Assembly: GCA_017438285.1 (NCBI GenBank)
Contig: JAFRVY010000020.1
Coordinates: 1 to 40,051, forward strand
Direction: 5' to 3'
DNA: 40,051 bases
Source: Bacillota bacterium
GTDB lineage: Bacteria; Bacillota; Clostridia; Peptostreptococcales; Anaerovoracaceae
Positions 23,891 to 32,107 of the stretch are shown here, piece after piece. A program made the translations under genes and the position numbers. Each line of letters opens with the position of its first letter. Positions within the stretch are counted from its first letter, which is position 1. The notes beneath the pieces were generated by a model. It made no database searches and had not been told where the DNA came from. It was given only the letters and a program-made list of their open reading frames with translations.

Positions 23891-24204
23891 GTTTCAAGGA
23901 TCAGATAGCGAAAGATATAGATAAGGTCTTCCTGAATCTTGATGATTTCGCTGAAACTCACGTGGTCGAAGGCAGCAGCATAACCTGCGTAGTCAGCACT
24001 GATGCGCAGAACAAGATCATGAACGGGCGAATACTCGGACAGATCGAGGCTGATATGTTCCTCTACGCAAAGACGGAGGAAGCTCCGAGATATAGAAGCC
24101 CGGAGTCGATCATAAATGTCGACGGCAAAGAGATGGTAGTAGTGAAATGGGCCGAATCTATGGGCGTGGTAGTGATAGCGCTGCGGCAGAACTGCATGAT
24201 GTAA
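23887..24204 (+). CDS. Head-tail connector (lambda FII-like)
   Basis: 105 aa. FKDQIAKDIDKVFLNLDDFAETHVVEG is typical of the phage_attach/FII family in which a helical start leads to a beta barrel, followed by beta strands (ITCVVSTDAQ, EMVVVKWAESMGVVVIALRQN). The length is near lambda FII (117 aa). It should close the filled head and provide the tail attachment site. It overlaps the upstream gene by ATGA coupling. Confidence 0.7.
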   Translation: MSFKDQIAKDIDKVFLNLDDFAETHVVEGSSITCVVSTDAQNKIMNGRILGQIEADMFLYAKTEEAPRYRSPESIINVDGKEMVVVKWAESMGVVVIALRQNCMM

Positions 24205-24216
24205 GGAGGCTTACGG

Positions 24217-24831
24217 ATGACCATAACCGAAACACTCGACACCTTGCAAAACTGGTTCGATGAACACATCAGCCAGAAAGCAACGCTTAAACTGCCCACG
24301 GACACACAGATTACCGGCGAAGCCACATTGGTACACCCCGCGACCTTCGCGCTATATGTACCTGCAAAAGACCGCATACCTCCGAACGTGCCGGCTCCCA
24401 TCCCGTCACTGTGCATACAGCTGATGGAGGGAGAAGACAGAACATTCGATCACAAGAGGAAACTCAATATCCGCATATGTCTGTCAGCGTGGAATCCCGG
24501 AGAACAGACGGGTGTTACGTTTTATCCTCAGAACTCCGAGACTGATTATTTCCACAAGAGATATACGCAGGGCGATGAAGAACCGACATACACCCGCAAT
24601 CTTGACGGATGGCGCGATGTATGGAACTTCGTAGACTTCTGCCTTGCGACGCTCCACAAAACTGACATAATCGAAGGGTTTAGGATCATCAAAGAAGACG
24701 GCATCAAGTACGGGCCGTTTACTGAAGATGGTGCGATATGGGACTATTACCCCTACTGGCACAGCTGGATCACGTTTACGCTTGAAGGCGGTCTCGTAGC
24801 TAACGTCCCTGACTACAGCAATTTTTTATAA
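24217..24831 (+). CDS. Tail completion/terminator-type protein
   Basis: 204 aa, RBS AAGGAGG. It has an alpha/beta layout (ITETLDTLQNWFDEHISQKA, TFALYVPAKDRIPPNVPAPI, PSLCIQLMEGED, LNIRICLSAWNPGEQT) with a W/Y-rich C-terminus. It sits between the connector and the sheath, the slot normally occupied by tail completion or terminator proteins in Firmicutes contractile-tail phages. Assignment is mainly by position. Confidence 0.6.
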   Translation: MTITETLDTLQNWFDEHISQKATLKLPTDTQITGEATLVHPATFALYVPAKDRIPPNVPAPIPSLCIQLMEGEDRTFDHKRKLNIRICLSAWNPGEQTGVTFYPQNSETDYFHKRYTQGDEEPTYTRNLDGWRDVWNFVDFCLATLHKTDIIEGFRIIKEDGIKYGPFTEDGAIWDYYPYWHSWITFTLEGGLVANVPDYSNFL

Positions 24832-24851
24832 AACACAGGAGGTAAAACGCA

Positions 24852-25115
24852 ATGGCGTACAAACATGGCACATATGGCGAAATCGAAAAATCTGCGGTTG
24901 TCGCTGCGGCGCAGGCAGGCTCCGTCCTGGTGTATGTCGGTACAGCCCCTATCCAGAAGATAGCGGGACACGCCTCGCTCGGACTGGTAAACCAGCCCAT
25001 CAGGCTTCGCAACATGGAAGATGCAAAAGCAACCTTCGGATGGTCGGACGACTGGGCAAAGTTTACGCTCTGCGAAGTGTTCGTGAACACTTCAATAACA
25101 GTGTTGAGAATGTAG
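24852..25115 (+). CDS. Tail sheath protein, N-terminal fragment (before frameshift)
   Basis: 87 aa in this frame, RBS AGGAGG. It begins like a tail sheath protein (MAYKHGTYGEIEKSAVVAAA, SVLVYVGTAPIQ, PIRLRNMEDAKATFGWSDDW). At about 25080 it leaves the conserved frame: CEVF is followed by VNTSITVLRM-stop, while the -1 frame continues as REHFNNSVENVGPIYVINVL. The full sheath spans 24852-26527 and needs a -1 shift (or one restored base near GTGTTCGTGAAC at 25077-25088). This is either a real inactivating mutation or a sequencing/assembly error. Confidence 0.75.
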   Translation: MAYKHGTYGEIEKSAVVAAAQAGSVLVYVGTAPIQKIAGHASLGLVNQPIRLRNMEDAKATFGWSDDWAKFTLCEVFVNTSITVLRM

Positions 25116-26527
25116 GACCCATCTATGTGATCAACGTACTCGATCCGGACACCCACAAGGGCGCTCAGGTATCGCTTGCGAACCAGGATTTCACACAGAC
25201 AGGCGTAATCTACATCGGAAACGATCTGGCAGACGTTGACAGCGTGCGCGTAACAGGCAAGGTGCTCGACACCGACTACAGTGTATCATTCGATGCAGAG
25301 AACAACAGGATTGTCGTAACCAATCTTACGACTCTGGGCTCATCGGAGACCATCACCTACTACCCCGTGGACGCTTCGGCAGTCACAAAGAACACCATCA
25401 TCGGTACATCAGGCAGCGGCGTGAGCACCGGAATTCAGGCCATCAAGAAAGTGTATACAAAGTACACCGCGGTTCCGAACATTCTGGCTGCTCCCGGTTG
25501 GTCAGAGGATCCTGAAGTATACACCGCAATGGTGGCCGCTGTCCAGAAGATCAACGGACACTGGGACGCATTCGCGATCGCGGATATTCCCGTTGAGGCA
25601 AAGGAAAGCGAAGAGGCAACAGTAACAAGCTACACGGCTTCGGTTACTGTACCGAACCTCATTGAAGACAGCGTAGAGGTATGGAAGGGCGATGGTTCCG
25701 TCAAAGGAACAAAAACGACCGACTATACTCTCTCCTATGCTTCTAATGTCCTGACCGTCACTCTCGTGAACGGCGGCGCTCTCTATTCCGAAGACAAGGT
25801 CATCATCAAGACGACCGCAGCGATCGGAACGAAGGAAGCTGCTATTCAGTGGCAGACGGCTCACGGATACGTATCGGAGAGATCAAAGGTATGCTGGCCG
25901 CAGGTTAAGTCCGGCACCGGCAAGACCTACCATCTTTCGACTGTATGCGCGGCAACCATGCTCCGCGTCGATCTCGATCATGACTCTGTTCCCATGGAAA
26001 CACCTTCGAACAAAGAGATCATGGCGACCATGCAGTATTTCGGATCAACCGCCAAGAATGAGGGCTACGACGATACAGAGAGCAACGATCTCAACGAAGT
26101 CGGCATCACTACCGCTTGTATCTTCAACGGATCGTGGGTACTCTGGGGACCTCATACTGCAGCATACAAGTACGGCACGACAATGGATCCTCGCGTCATC
26201 TTTGACACGAATATCCGCATGCTGATGCACGTAACGAACGGCTTCCAGCTTCGCCACGGCCTTGAGATCGATGCTCCCATGACACCGGCACAGAAGGACA
26301 CCGTAGTAAACGCAGAAAACGCAGAGCTCGAAAGACTCACCGCGCTCGGAGCGCTGATCGGCGAATCAAGTGTCGAGTTCCTTGAGGTTGAGAACCCCGA
26401 GAGCGACATGCTCAATGGCGACTTCGTATTCAACCTCTCATTCACATCGACACCGCCGTTCAAGAGCGCAACGGCTAAGGTATGCTACACGAGCAGAGGC
26501 TTCGCAGCATTTTTCGGAGGTGAATAA
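25040..26527 (+). CDS. Tail sheath protein, main fragment (after frameshift)
   Basis: The frame is open from ATG 25040, but sheath-like sequence begins only near 25082 (REHFNNSVENVGPI), so the ATG is probably not used. About 480 residues of sheath: VINVLDPDTHKG, VYTKYTAVPNILAAPGWSED, then the C-terminal subtilisin-like sheath core with CAATMLRVDLDHDSVP, VGITTACIFNGSWVLWGPHT, RRGFAAFFGG-type ending (TSRGFAAFFGG). Residues 205-259 of this frame carry a beta module shared with the baseplate J protein. The sheath contracts around the tube during injection, so the virion should be myovirus-like. Confidence 0.9.
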   Translation: MVGRLGKVYALRSVREHFNNSVENVGPIYVINVLDPDTHKGAQVSLANQDFTQTGVIYIGNDLADVDSVRVTGKVLDTDYSVSFDAENNRIVVTNLTTLGSSETITYYPVDASAVTKNTIIGTSGSGVSTGIQAIKKVYTKYTAVPNILAAPGWSEDPEVYTAMVAAVQKINGHWDAFAIADIPVEAKESEEATVTSYTASVTVPNLIEDSVEVWKGDGSVKGTKTTDYTLSYASNVLTVTLVNGGALYSEDKVIIKTTAAIGTKEAAIQWQTAHGYVSERSKVCWPQVKSGTGKTYHLSTVCAATMLRVDLDHDSVPMETPSNKEIMATMQYFGSTAKNEGYDDTESNDLNEVGITTACIFNGSWVLWGPHTAAYKYGTTMDPRVIFDTNIRMLMHVTNGFQLRHGLEIDAPMTPAQKDTVVNAENAELERLTALGALIGESSVEFLEVENPESDMLNGDFVFNLSFTSTPPFKSATAKVCYTSRGFAAFFGGE

Positions 26528-26529
26528 TT

Positions 26530-27036
26530 ATGGGATGGAAAGACATTAACGGCGCCGTAGTCGCTGATACAGTGTACTGCGACGATGTGCTTGTAGCAAA
26601 GGACACATCTTTTACTATTCCCGGAATTGCGTTTGCGACAGCTGACGTGGCCGCAATGGGAACCATGACCGTGCCGATCATCGGCATGCTCGAAAACATG
26701 CAGCTCACGGTCAAGCAGATCGGAGTTGACAAGGGGCTGAGCAAGCTTAACAAGCTTAAGGCTCAGAACCTTGAGTTCAGATGGGTAGAGACCGTAGTAA
26801 AGTCCGACGGAGCTCTTTCCCAGGAAGGCCGCAAGGCATTCGTTCGCACCATGCCCAGCGCTATACCGGACATCGGCGTGGAAAACGGCAGCGCAACCGA
26901 ACTTGAAAGCACATTCAATGTAACAAGGTGTCAGGTATACGCAGATGGCAAAGAACTGTTCTGCGTTGACCGCCTTGCGAACGTGCTCAGAGTCGGCGGC
27001 AAGGATTATTACAGCAAGATTGCGAATCTTCTGTGA
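26530..27036 (+). CDS. Major tail tube protein (P2 FII-like)
   Basis: 168 aa, close to P2 gpFII (172 aa). It starts 3 nt after the sheath stop. Typical tube pattern: DINGAVVADTVYCDDVLVAKD, PGIAFATADVAAMGTMTVPI, QNLEFRWVETV, SATELESTFNVTRCQVYADGKEL. It polymerises as stacked hexameric rings inside the sheath. A 10-bp hairpin follows the stop codon and may raise tube expression relative to downstream genes. Confidence 0.9.
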   Translation: MGWKDINGAVVADTVYCDDVLVAKDTSFTIPGIAFATADVAAMGTMTVPIIGMLENMQLTVKQIGVDKGLSKLNKLKAQNLEFRWVETVVKSDGALSQEGRKAFVRTMPSAIPDIGVENGSATELESTFNVTRCQVYADGKELFCVDRLANVLRVGGKDYYSKIANLL

Positions 27037-27053
27037 AAACCATCTAAAACAAG

Positions 27054-27088
27054 GGGGCTCGCAGTTTATAAAACCTATTGCGAGCCCC
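27054..27088 (+). terminator. Intercistronic hairpin after the tube gene
   Basis: GGGGCTCGCA (27054-27063) pairs perfectly with TGCGAGCCCC (27079-27088) around a 15-nt A+T-rich loop. Only a weak T-containing tail (CTGTATTTG) follows, so it probably gives partial termination or protects the 3' end of the tube mRNA. Confidence 0.55.
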
Positions 27089-27110
27089 TGTATTTGAAAG
27101 GAGCGTAAAA

Positions 27111-27515
27111 ATGAAAGGGACACTTAAACTTCAGAACCCCATTCTTATTAACGGCAAGACCGTATCAGAACTCAGCTACGATATCGATGAAATTACCGGC
27201 GAACTTTTCGCCGAAGCTGACTCGAAGAAGATGGCCGCATCAGGATCAAAGAGCGGCAATCTTTCCGGAGCTGCAGAGCTTGACTATTCGTTCCAGCTCT
27301 ACCTCGGATACGCGGCAATTCTGGCCGTCAATCCCGAATATGACTGGTCCGATCTTGCAAGGATCAAAGGACACGACAACATGAAAGTAATGAGGATAGG
27401 CAGGGCTTTTATCGTAGGGTCGGCGGCGTCAGAGGAAGACGACTCCGAAGAGCCTACAGAGACTACGGAAAAGTCTTCTCAACCTCAGTCACCGACCTCG
27501 AAAAAAAGCGAGTAA
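27111..27515 (+). CDS. Tail assembly chaperone (P2 gpE-like), 0-frame product
   Basis: 134 aa from ATG 27111 (AAAGGAG upstream; the TTG at 27078 lies inside the hairpin). TLKLQNPILINGKTVSELSY, IDEITGELFAEADSKKMA and a tail-chaperone helical part (SFQLYLGYAAILAVNPEYDW, DLARIKGHDNMKVM) match the E/gp41 family, followed by a disordered S/E/T/K tail. It ends at AAA AAA AGC GAG TAA. Tail chaperones coat the tape measure during assembly and usually exist as a short and a frameshift-extended form. Confidence 0.85.
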   Translation: MKGTLKLQNPILINGKTVSELSYDIDEITGELFAEADSKKMAASGSKSGNLSGAAELDYSFQLYLGYAAILAVNPEYDWSDLARIKGHDNMKVMRIGRAFIVGSAASEEDDSEEPTETTEKSSQPQSPTSKKSE

Positions 27516-27646
27516 TCAGCTTTATCATAGAATACGCGGAAGCGGCCGAAGATCTGAGCGAAGAGGAAAAACGCAAGCAGGCTCGTGCCGTGAGCGGATC
27601 AGTAGCAAAAACATTTAAAGGACATCATGCAAGAAGGAGACACTGA
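27498..27646 (+). other. Programmed -1 frameshift extension of the tail chaperone (E')
   Basis: A run of seven A (27501-27507) lies two codons before the 0-frame stop. In the -1 frame from about 27506 the sequence is open (KRVISFIIEYAEAAEDLSEE, then EKRKQARAVSGSVAKTFKGH) to TGA at 27644-27646, 2 nt before the tape-measure ATG. No RBS/start serves this segment. The lambda G/GT and P2 E/E' genes use the same strategy. The heptamer is not a textbook X_XXY_YYZ in this phase (G_AAA_AAA), so slippage on poly-A lysine codons is inferred. Confidence 0.65.
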
Positions 27647-27648
27647 CT

Positions 27649-29769
27649 ATGGCAAAGAATAAAGCGTTACAGGCTATAGTTGAGATAGCCGGAAGCGTAA
27701 GCCCTACCCTGGGCAGCTCCGTCAAATCAGCGACGGACGCGCTTGACAAGCTCAACCTCAAAGCCCTTGCCATAGGCGCGGCCGTAGGCGGCGCAGCCAT
27801 AGCAACCGGAAAAGCGGTAGCAAAAGCCGGTGAATATCTGTTTCAGCTGGGCAGCAAATTCGACGAAGCGGAAGACGCTATCAGGATAGGCACCGGAGCC
27901 ACAGGCGAAGATCTTGAAGCCCTGATGGATACGGCGAAGGAAGTATATACCTCTATTCCTACAACGATGGAAGAGGCCGCAGCGGCGATAGCAGATTACA
28001 ATACACGCCTGGGCGTTACGGGCGACACCTTGAGCGATCTGTCAAAGCAGGCAATATCCGTAGCTGACATGCTGGGCGAAGATCTCAACACGGTCATCGA
28101 GGAAAGTTCCAAAGCAATGCAAAACTGGAACATAGACGAATCCCACATGTCCGAAGCCATGGATTATATGTTTAAGGTAGCCCAGAGCACCGGCGTAAGC
28201 TTCACGAACCTGTCTTCAGAGATGGAAACCTACGGCGCGCAGCTTCAGGAAGTAGGATATACGTTCCGCGAAGCCTCTACGCTGCTCGGGCAGGTTGAGA
28301 AAGAAGGTCTTGACGCTGCTACAGTAGTGACAGCCCTGAAGACCGCTTCTCAGCAGGCGGCGAAGGACGGCTTCGAGAATCTGAATGATGGCATCGAGAC
28401 ATATATTTCAGAGATACAGAACGCAACGGATGATACCGAGGCCTACAGCATAGCCACAAAGTATTTCGGCAGCAAGGCGGCGGCCACAATGACGCAGGCA
28501 ATTAAGAGGGGCACCTTAAGCATCGACGGACTGACGGCATCGCTCAAAGAATCGGACGAAAGCATACTTGGATGTGCTGAAGATACATACGATTTCTCGG
28601 AGCAGGTGCAGATGATGAAAGCAAAGCTTGAGGTAGCGCTTGCACCGATTGCCGAAACGATCTTTTCGGAAATATCCGACATGCTGCCTACGCTCATGGG
28701 AATGCTCGAAACCTTTATACCGATCATAACAAGCGTTGTAGAGCAGGCGTTGCCGTTTGTAGAACAATTCTTGGGCGGCATAGCCGAGCTGCTTCCGGTC
28801 ATCATGCCAATGATCCAGGGGCTCGCAGAACAGCTGCTTCCTATCCTGCTCAATCTGGTAGAAACACTCCTGCCGCCGCTCTTGGATCTTATTACCGGGA
28901 TAATACCTCCATTGATGGAGATATTAGAAGCAATACTGCCGCCGATCGTGGAGATCATCACATCGATACTTCCGATCATTACGGAAATAGCGGCCGCAGT
29001 TCTGCCGGTGCTGGTGGATATTATTGCGGCACTCATTCCGGTCATCAAACCGCTGCTTGATATCCTGATCAACCTTTTCAACAGCGTAATCATGCCGATA
29101 CTTGACCCGCTTCTTATGCTGGCTGAAACGATCCTGCCGATCATAGTTGACCTGCTGAAGCTGGTAGCACCTCTTCTTGAACCGATCGCAAAGATCTTAC
29201 AGCCCATCGCGGATGTTATCGGCATCATCGTGGGAGCTATCTCTACTGTAGTCGGATGGATTGCGGATGGTCTCGGCTGGCTCGTAGATCTGTTCTTCGG
29301 AAGCGACGAAGACGACGCGAAGGAAATGGCAAGATATGCGATGGGCGGATTCACTCACGGCCCGTCTATCGCAGGTGAAGAGGGTACGGAGGCGGTTATT
29401 TCGTTCGATCCTACATACAGACAGAGAAATATCAGGATCCTCGAACAGGCCGCACTCATGCTCGGGCTGTCAGGCTTCGGGACTACCGAGATATCATCAG
29501 ACAACAGCCTGACACTGGACGAAAACTCATATTCTTCGCAGGCCGGGCAGCTGCTCTCGCTTGATGACTTTTCGCTATCAGAGCTCTCCGGCGGCGGAGG
29601 CGTGACATACGTATACGATTTCTCAGGCTTCACATGGAGCCCGACAATCAACACCGAAGGATCGGCCGACGAAGATCAGTTCATGCAGAAACTTGAAGAG
29701 CATGAAGCAGAGTTCTTCGAATGGCTGAAGGAATTTGCTAAGGCAAGGGAGGCGTACTGTTTTGGATAG
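27649..29769 (+). CDS. Tape measure protein
   Basis: 706 aa, RBS AAGGAG inside the E' extension. The N-terminal TP901-type region (FDEAEDAIRIGTGATGEDLE, YTSIPTTMEEAAAAIADYNT, VAQSTGVSFTNLSSEMETYG) spans about 60-260. Residues about 340-545 are an extraordinary hydrophobic stretch punctuated by prolines (LLPILL, LLPPLLDLI, IIPPLMEIL, ILPPIVEII, VLPVLVDII), with no charge clusters. The C-terminal ~150 residues are polar. It sets tail length and likely forms the channel in the host membrane. At 706 aa the tail should be short to medium. Confidence 0.93.
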   Translation: MAKNKALQAIVEIAGSVSPTLGSSVKSATDALDKLNLKALAIGAAVGGAAIATGKAVAKAGEYLFQLGSKFDEAEDAIRIGTGATGEDLEALMDTAKEVYTSIPTTMEEAAAAIADYNTRLGVTGDTLSDLSKQAISVADMLGEDLNTVIEESSKAMQNWNIDESHMSEAMDYMFKVAQSTGVSFTNLSSEMETYGAQLQEVGYTFREASTLLGQVEKEGLDAATVVTALKTASQQAAKDGFENLNDGIETYISEIQNATDDTEAYSIATKYFGSKAAATMTQAIKRGTLSIDGLTASLKESDESILGCAEDTYDFSEQVQMMKAKLEVALAPIAETIFSEISDMLPTLMGMLETFIPIITSVVEQALPFVEQFLGGIAELLPVIMPMIQGLAEQLLPILLNLVETLLPPLLDLITGIIPPLMEILEAILPPIVEIITSILPIITEIAAAVLPVLVDIIAALIPVIKPLLDILINLFNSVIMPILDPLLMLAETILPIIVDLLKLVAPLLEPIAKILQPIADVIGIIVGAISTVVGWIADGLGWLVDLFFGSDEDDAKEMARYAMGGFTHGPSIAGEEGTEAVISFDPTYRQRNIRILEQAALMLGLSGFGTTEISSDNSLTLDENSYSSQAGQLLSLDDFSLSELSGGGGVTYVYDFSGFTWSPTINTEGSADEDQFMQKLEEHEAEFFEWLKEFAKAREAYCFG

Positions 29770-29992
29770 GATCGTAGGCTATAAGAAATATAACACCTGC
29801 GCTGGAGACACGTTCGACTCCCTGGCGCTTGACATGTATAACGACGAAGGGCTGGCTCACAGGATCATACAATTCAATCCCGACTATGCCGATGTACTCG
29901 TATTCGATGCGAATATACCGCTGAAGCTTCCGGTATATGATGAGGATGTATCCGCAGGGTCAAGCACTCTTCCGCCTTGGAGAAGAGAATGA
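29762..29992 (+). CDS. Tail protein X (LysM-like)
   Basis: 76 aa from TTG 29762, chosen because GGGAGG lies 9 nt upstream; an earlier TTG at 29735 has no RBS. YNTCAGDTFDSLALDMYNDE, GLAHRIIQFNPDYADVLVFD and IPLKLPVY are the gpX/LysM pattern. P2 gpX is a small baseplate-associated protein that may contact peptidoglycan. It overlaps the tape measure by 8 nt and the D gene by 4 nt, so it is tightly coupled. Confidence 0.85.
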   Translation: MDRIVGYKKYNTCAGDTFDSLALDMYNDEGLAHRIIQFNPDYADVLVFDANIPLKLPVYDEDVSAGSSTLPPWRRE

Positions 29993-30900
29993 AGATACTA
30001 TATAACGACAAGGATATCTACAAAGATATCAGCCTCAACTACGCGGTACACGAGATGTATGCCGGAGACTTTGCGGATAATCTCACGCTGCGCTTTAACG
30101 ATCCGAAAGGAACGTGGAGCAAGTGGGATCCCGAAATGGGCGATACGATATCTCTTGAGCATGATAAATCGAAGACGGGCAAGATGTATATTTTCCAGAT
30201 CGGAGCCCGTAACGGCATCTTCACCGTAAGGGCGATGTCAATGCCGCCTTCGATGGCAAGCCGAAGGTCAGCATCCTGGGAGAAGATAAAGTACACCCAG
30301 ATAGCAAGCGAGATAGCCGAAAGACACGGCCTGACGCTCAAGACATACAACGTAAAAGATCAGGTATATGCCAGCATGAAACAGCAAAATGAATCTGACA
30401 TAGCATTCTTGAACAACCTGAGTCTGATCGAAGGCAATCAGCTGATCATATACGACGGCCAGTTGATCATATACGACGAAGCCGAAATGGAAAAAAGCTC
30501 TGCTCCGGAAGTGCTCAAAGTAGGCAGCAGGACGGAATACACCTACTCAGACGACTCAGGAGAGGCATACGGCGCTTCTAAGGTGATAGCCGGTACATTT
30601 ACAGGGTATTACGAAAACGGAGGCAGTACGAGGCTGATAGAGACGGTTATGAGGGCGAACAGCGATGTGGAGGCGGCAAGGTTTGCAAAGAATATCCTGC
30701 GCAGCAAGAATAAAGCGTTGCAGACAGGATCTATAAAGACTGATTTCACATCGAAGTATGCGCCCGCATCAGTGCTCAATATATCCACAAAGAAGGCTAT
30801 ACGATGGAACGGCAAGAGCTTCGTCACTAAAGTGCGGCAGGACTACGTTAAGAATCTGACCGTCCTGTATTTCCGCAATATCACATTGGAGGGATATTGA
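29989..30900 (+). CDS. Baseplate hub protein (gpD, late control D family)
   Basis: 303 aa from ATG 29989 (within the X stop codon). Signature: LRFNDPKGTWSKWDPEMGDT near the N-terminus, YTQIASEIAERHGLTLK, SDIAFLNNLSLIEGNQLIIYDGQ, ending RQDYVKNLTVLYFRNITLEGY. gpD is the gp27-like hub on which tube and spike assemble. The order X-D matches P2-like tails. Confidence 0.9.
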   Translation: MKILYNDKDIYKDISLNYAVHEMYAGDFADNLTLRFNDPKGTWSKWDPEMGDTISLEHDKSKTGKMYIFQIGARNGIFTVRAMSMPPSMASRRSASWEKIKYTQIASEIAERHGLTLKTYNVKDQVYASMKQQNESDIAFLNNLSLIEGNQLIIYDGQLIIYDEAEMEKSSAPEVLKVGSRTEYTYSDDSGEAYGASKVIAGTFTGYYENGGSTRLIETVMRANSDVEAARFAKNILRSKNKALQTGSIKTDFTSKYAPASVLNISTKKAIRWNGKSFVTKVRQDYVKNLTVLYFRNITLEGY

Positions 30901-30901
30901 T

Positions 30902-31126
30902 ATGGCAGGAATAATACAGGGCAAAATAACAAAGCTGAAGGCATCCGGCGGCGTTAATGTCAAAGCCACGGTGATGGACACATCAAGCATGGTTACGATG
31001 GATGTAGTAATACCGGAAAGACTTCAGACGCCCACATACCTTGAGATCAATACCGGCGTGTGCTGCGCGGTATTTGATGACAATACGGCTCTGATGCTGT
31101 CACGATTAGACGGAAAATATTCGTAA
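30902..31126 (+). CDS. Small baseplate-region protein
   Basis: 74 aa, almost entirely beta (IIQGKITKLKASGGVNVKAT, SSMVTMDVVIPERL, GVCCAVFDDNTALMLSRLDG), with an OB-like look. It lies where the spike/V or hub-associated gene is expected, but is too short for a complete spike with needle tip. It starts 2 nt after the D gene stop. It may form the spike's OB base or a hub adaptor; no specific family is confirmed. Confidence 0.6.
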   Translation: MAGIIQGKITKLKASGGVNVKATVMDTSSMVTMDVVIPERLQTPTYLEINTGVCCAVFDDNTALMLSRLDGKYS

Positions 31127-31139
31127 GGGAGGGATATAT

Positions 31140-31805
31140 TTGTCAACGATTGCAAAATGGCGAAAGCAGAAATGGCTTGTAAGCCCGGAAAAGATCAAAG
31201 ACCTCAGATCCCTCGCATTTTCATACGCACAGCAAGCCGACAATAATAATTCAACCGAAGGCAAAGGCCTGACAAACGAAAAAGGGCTTGAGCTCTTCAA
31301 GATGTCGTTCTCCACTACCCTGCTGGCGGCCGTCGGCGTAGATGTCAGGAAGGAAATAAACAACTGGAAGAAGGAAGTCACAAAGACCGGCGCATTTTAT
31401 TTGAACGGAAAGCAGCTCGGGCCGAAAAAGATGAGACTCGACAAGGTAGGAGTCAGCAATATCCTCGTAGACAATAAAGGCCGCATGCTTCAGGCGACCT
31501 TGCAGTTCAACTTCGTAGAAGATGATCCGGAAAAGGCTGCTGACACTTCTACCAGTGCTACAGGCGTTAAGGCGAGCAAGACGGATAAAGAGGAACTGAA
31601 GACAAGCAAGACGGACAACCTTGAAACACAGGGCATAAAGACGGGATCATACGTGCATTCGACACAGAAGGTAGACCTCGACGGAAATCCGGTCAATACG
31701 GATGACACTATGAAGGTGGTATCAACAAAAGGCGGTGTGGTTACGATGTCGGGTCCGAACGGTACGGTATCCCTACCGCACAATTATGTATCGCTTGTGG
31801 ACTGA
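31140..31805 (+). CDS. Baseplate-region tail protein
   Basis: 221 aa, TTG start at 31140 with GGAGGG upstream. N-terminal helical and basic, then a gpU-like middle (FSTTLLAAVGVDVRKEINNW, FYLNGKQLGPKKMRLDKVGV, GRMLQATLQFNFVEDD), a disordered T/S/K linker with a repeated KASKTDKEELKTSKTDN, and a C-terminal small beta domain (VSTKGGVVTMSGPNGTVSLP) of KOW/SH3 look that might bind the cell wall. Role in the baseplate is by position. Confidence 0.55.
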   Translation: MSTIAKWRKQKWLVSPEKIKDLRSLAFSYAQQADNNNSTEGKGLTNEKGLELFKMSFSTTLLAAVGVDVRKEINNWKKEVTKTGAFYLNGKQLGPKKMRLDKVGVSNILVDNKGRMLQATLQFNFVEDDPEKAADTSTSATGVKASKTDKEELKTSKTDNLETQGIKTGSYVHSTQKVDLDGNPVNTDDTMKVVSTKGGVVTMSGPNGTVSLPHNYVSLVD

Positions 31806-31822
31806 TCCGGAGGGAGGAACAT

Positions 31823-32107
31823 ATGAGAAAAAGCGGCAATGGAATACCCGAGGTCTGCGTCGACAACCTGGTTAAGATCCGGCGCGGAGAAGTAGCTTTT
31901 GAAAGAGTCAAAGGACTTGACGGCGGGCTCGTAGATCAGCCGTCTGCGCTGATAGAGGAAGACGCTACAGCGGACATCGAAAGACAGATCAGCATATTCG
32001 AGCCTCGCGTAGATGTAGACTCTGTTGAGGCAATCGGCAGCGGAACGAACGGCGGCTTCGAGTTCGATATACAAGTACATACAAAGGAGATCGCAAATGA
32101 ATCTTGA
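31823..32107 (+). CDS. Baseplate wedge protein (gp25/gpW family)
   Basis: 94 aa, RBS GGAGGG. VDNLVKIRRGEVAFERVKGLDG and IFEPRVDVDSVEAIGSG (EPR motif) are hallmarks of gp25-like baseplate wedge and sheath-initiator proteins, which share a lysozyme-like fold without activity. In contractile tails it nucleates sheath polymerisation. It overlaps the J gene by 11 nt. Confidence 0.88.
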   Translation: MRKSGNGIPEVCVDNLVKIRRGEVAFERVKGLDGGLVDQPSALIEEDATADIERQISIFEPRVDVDSVEAIGSGTNGGFEFDIQVHTKEIANES

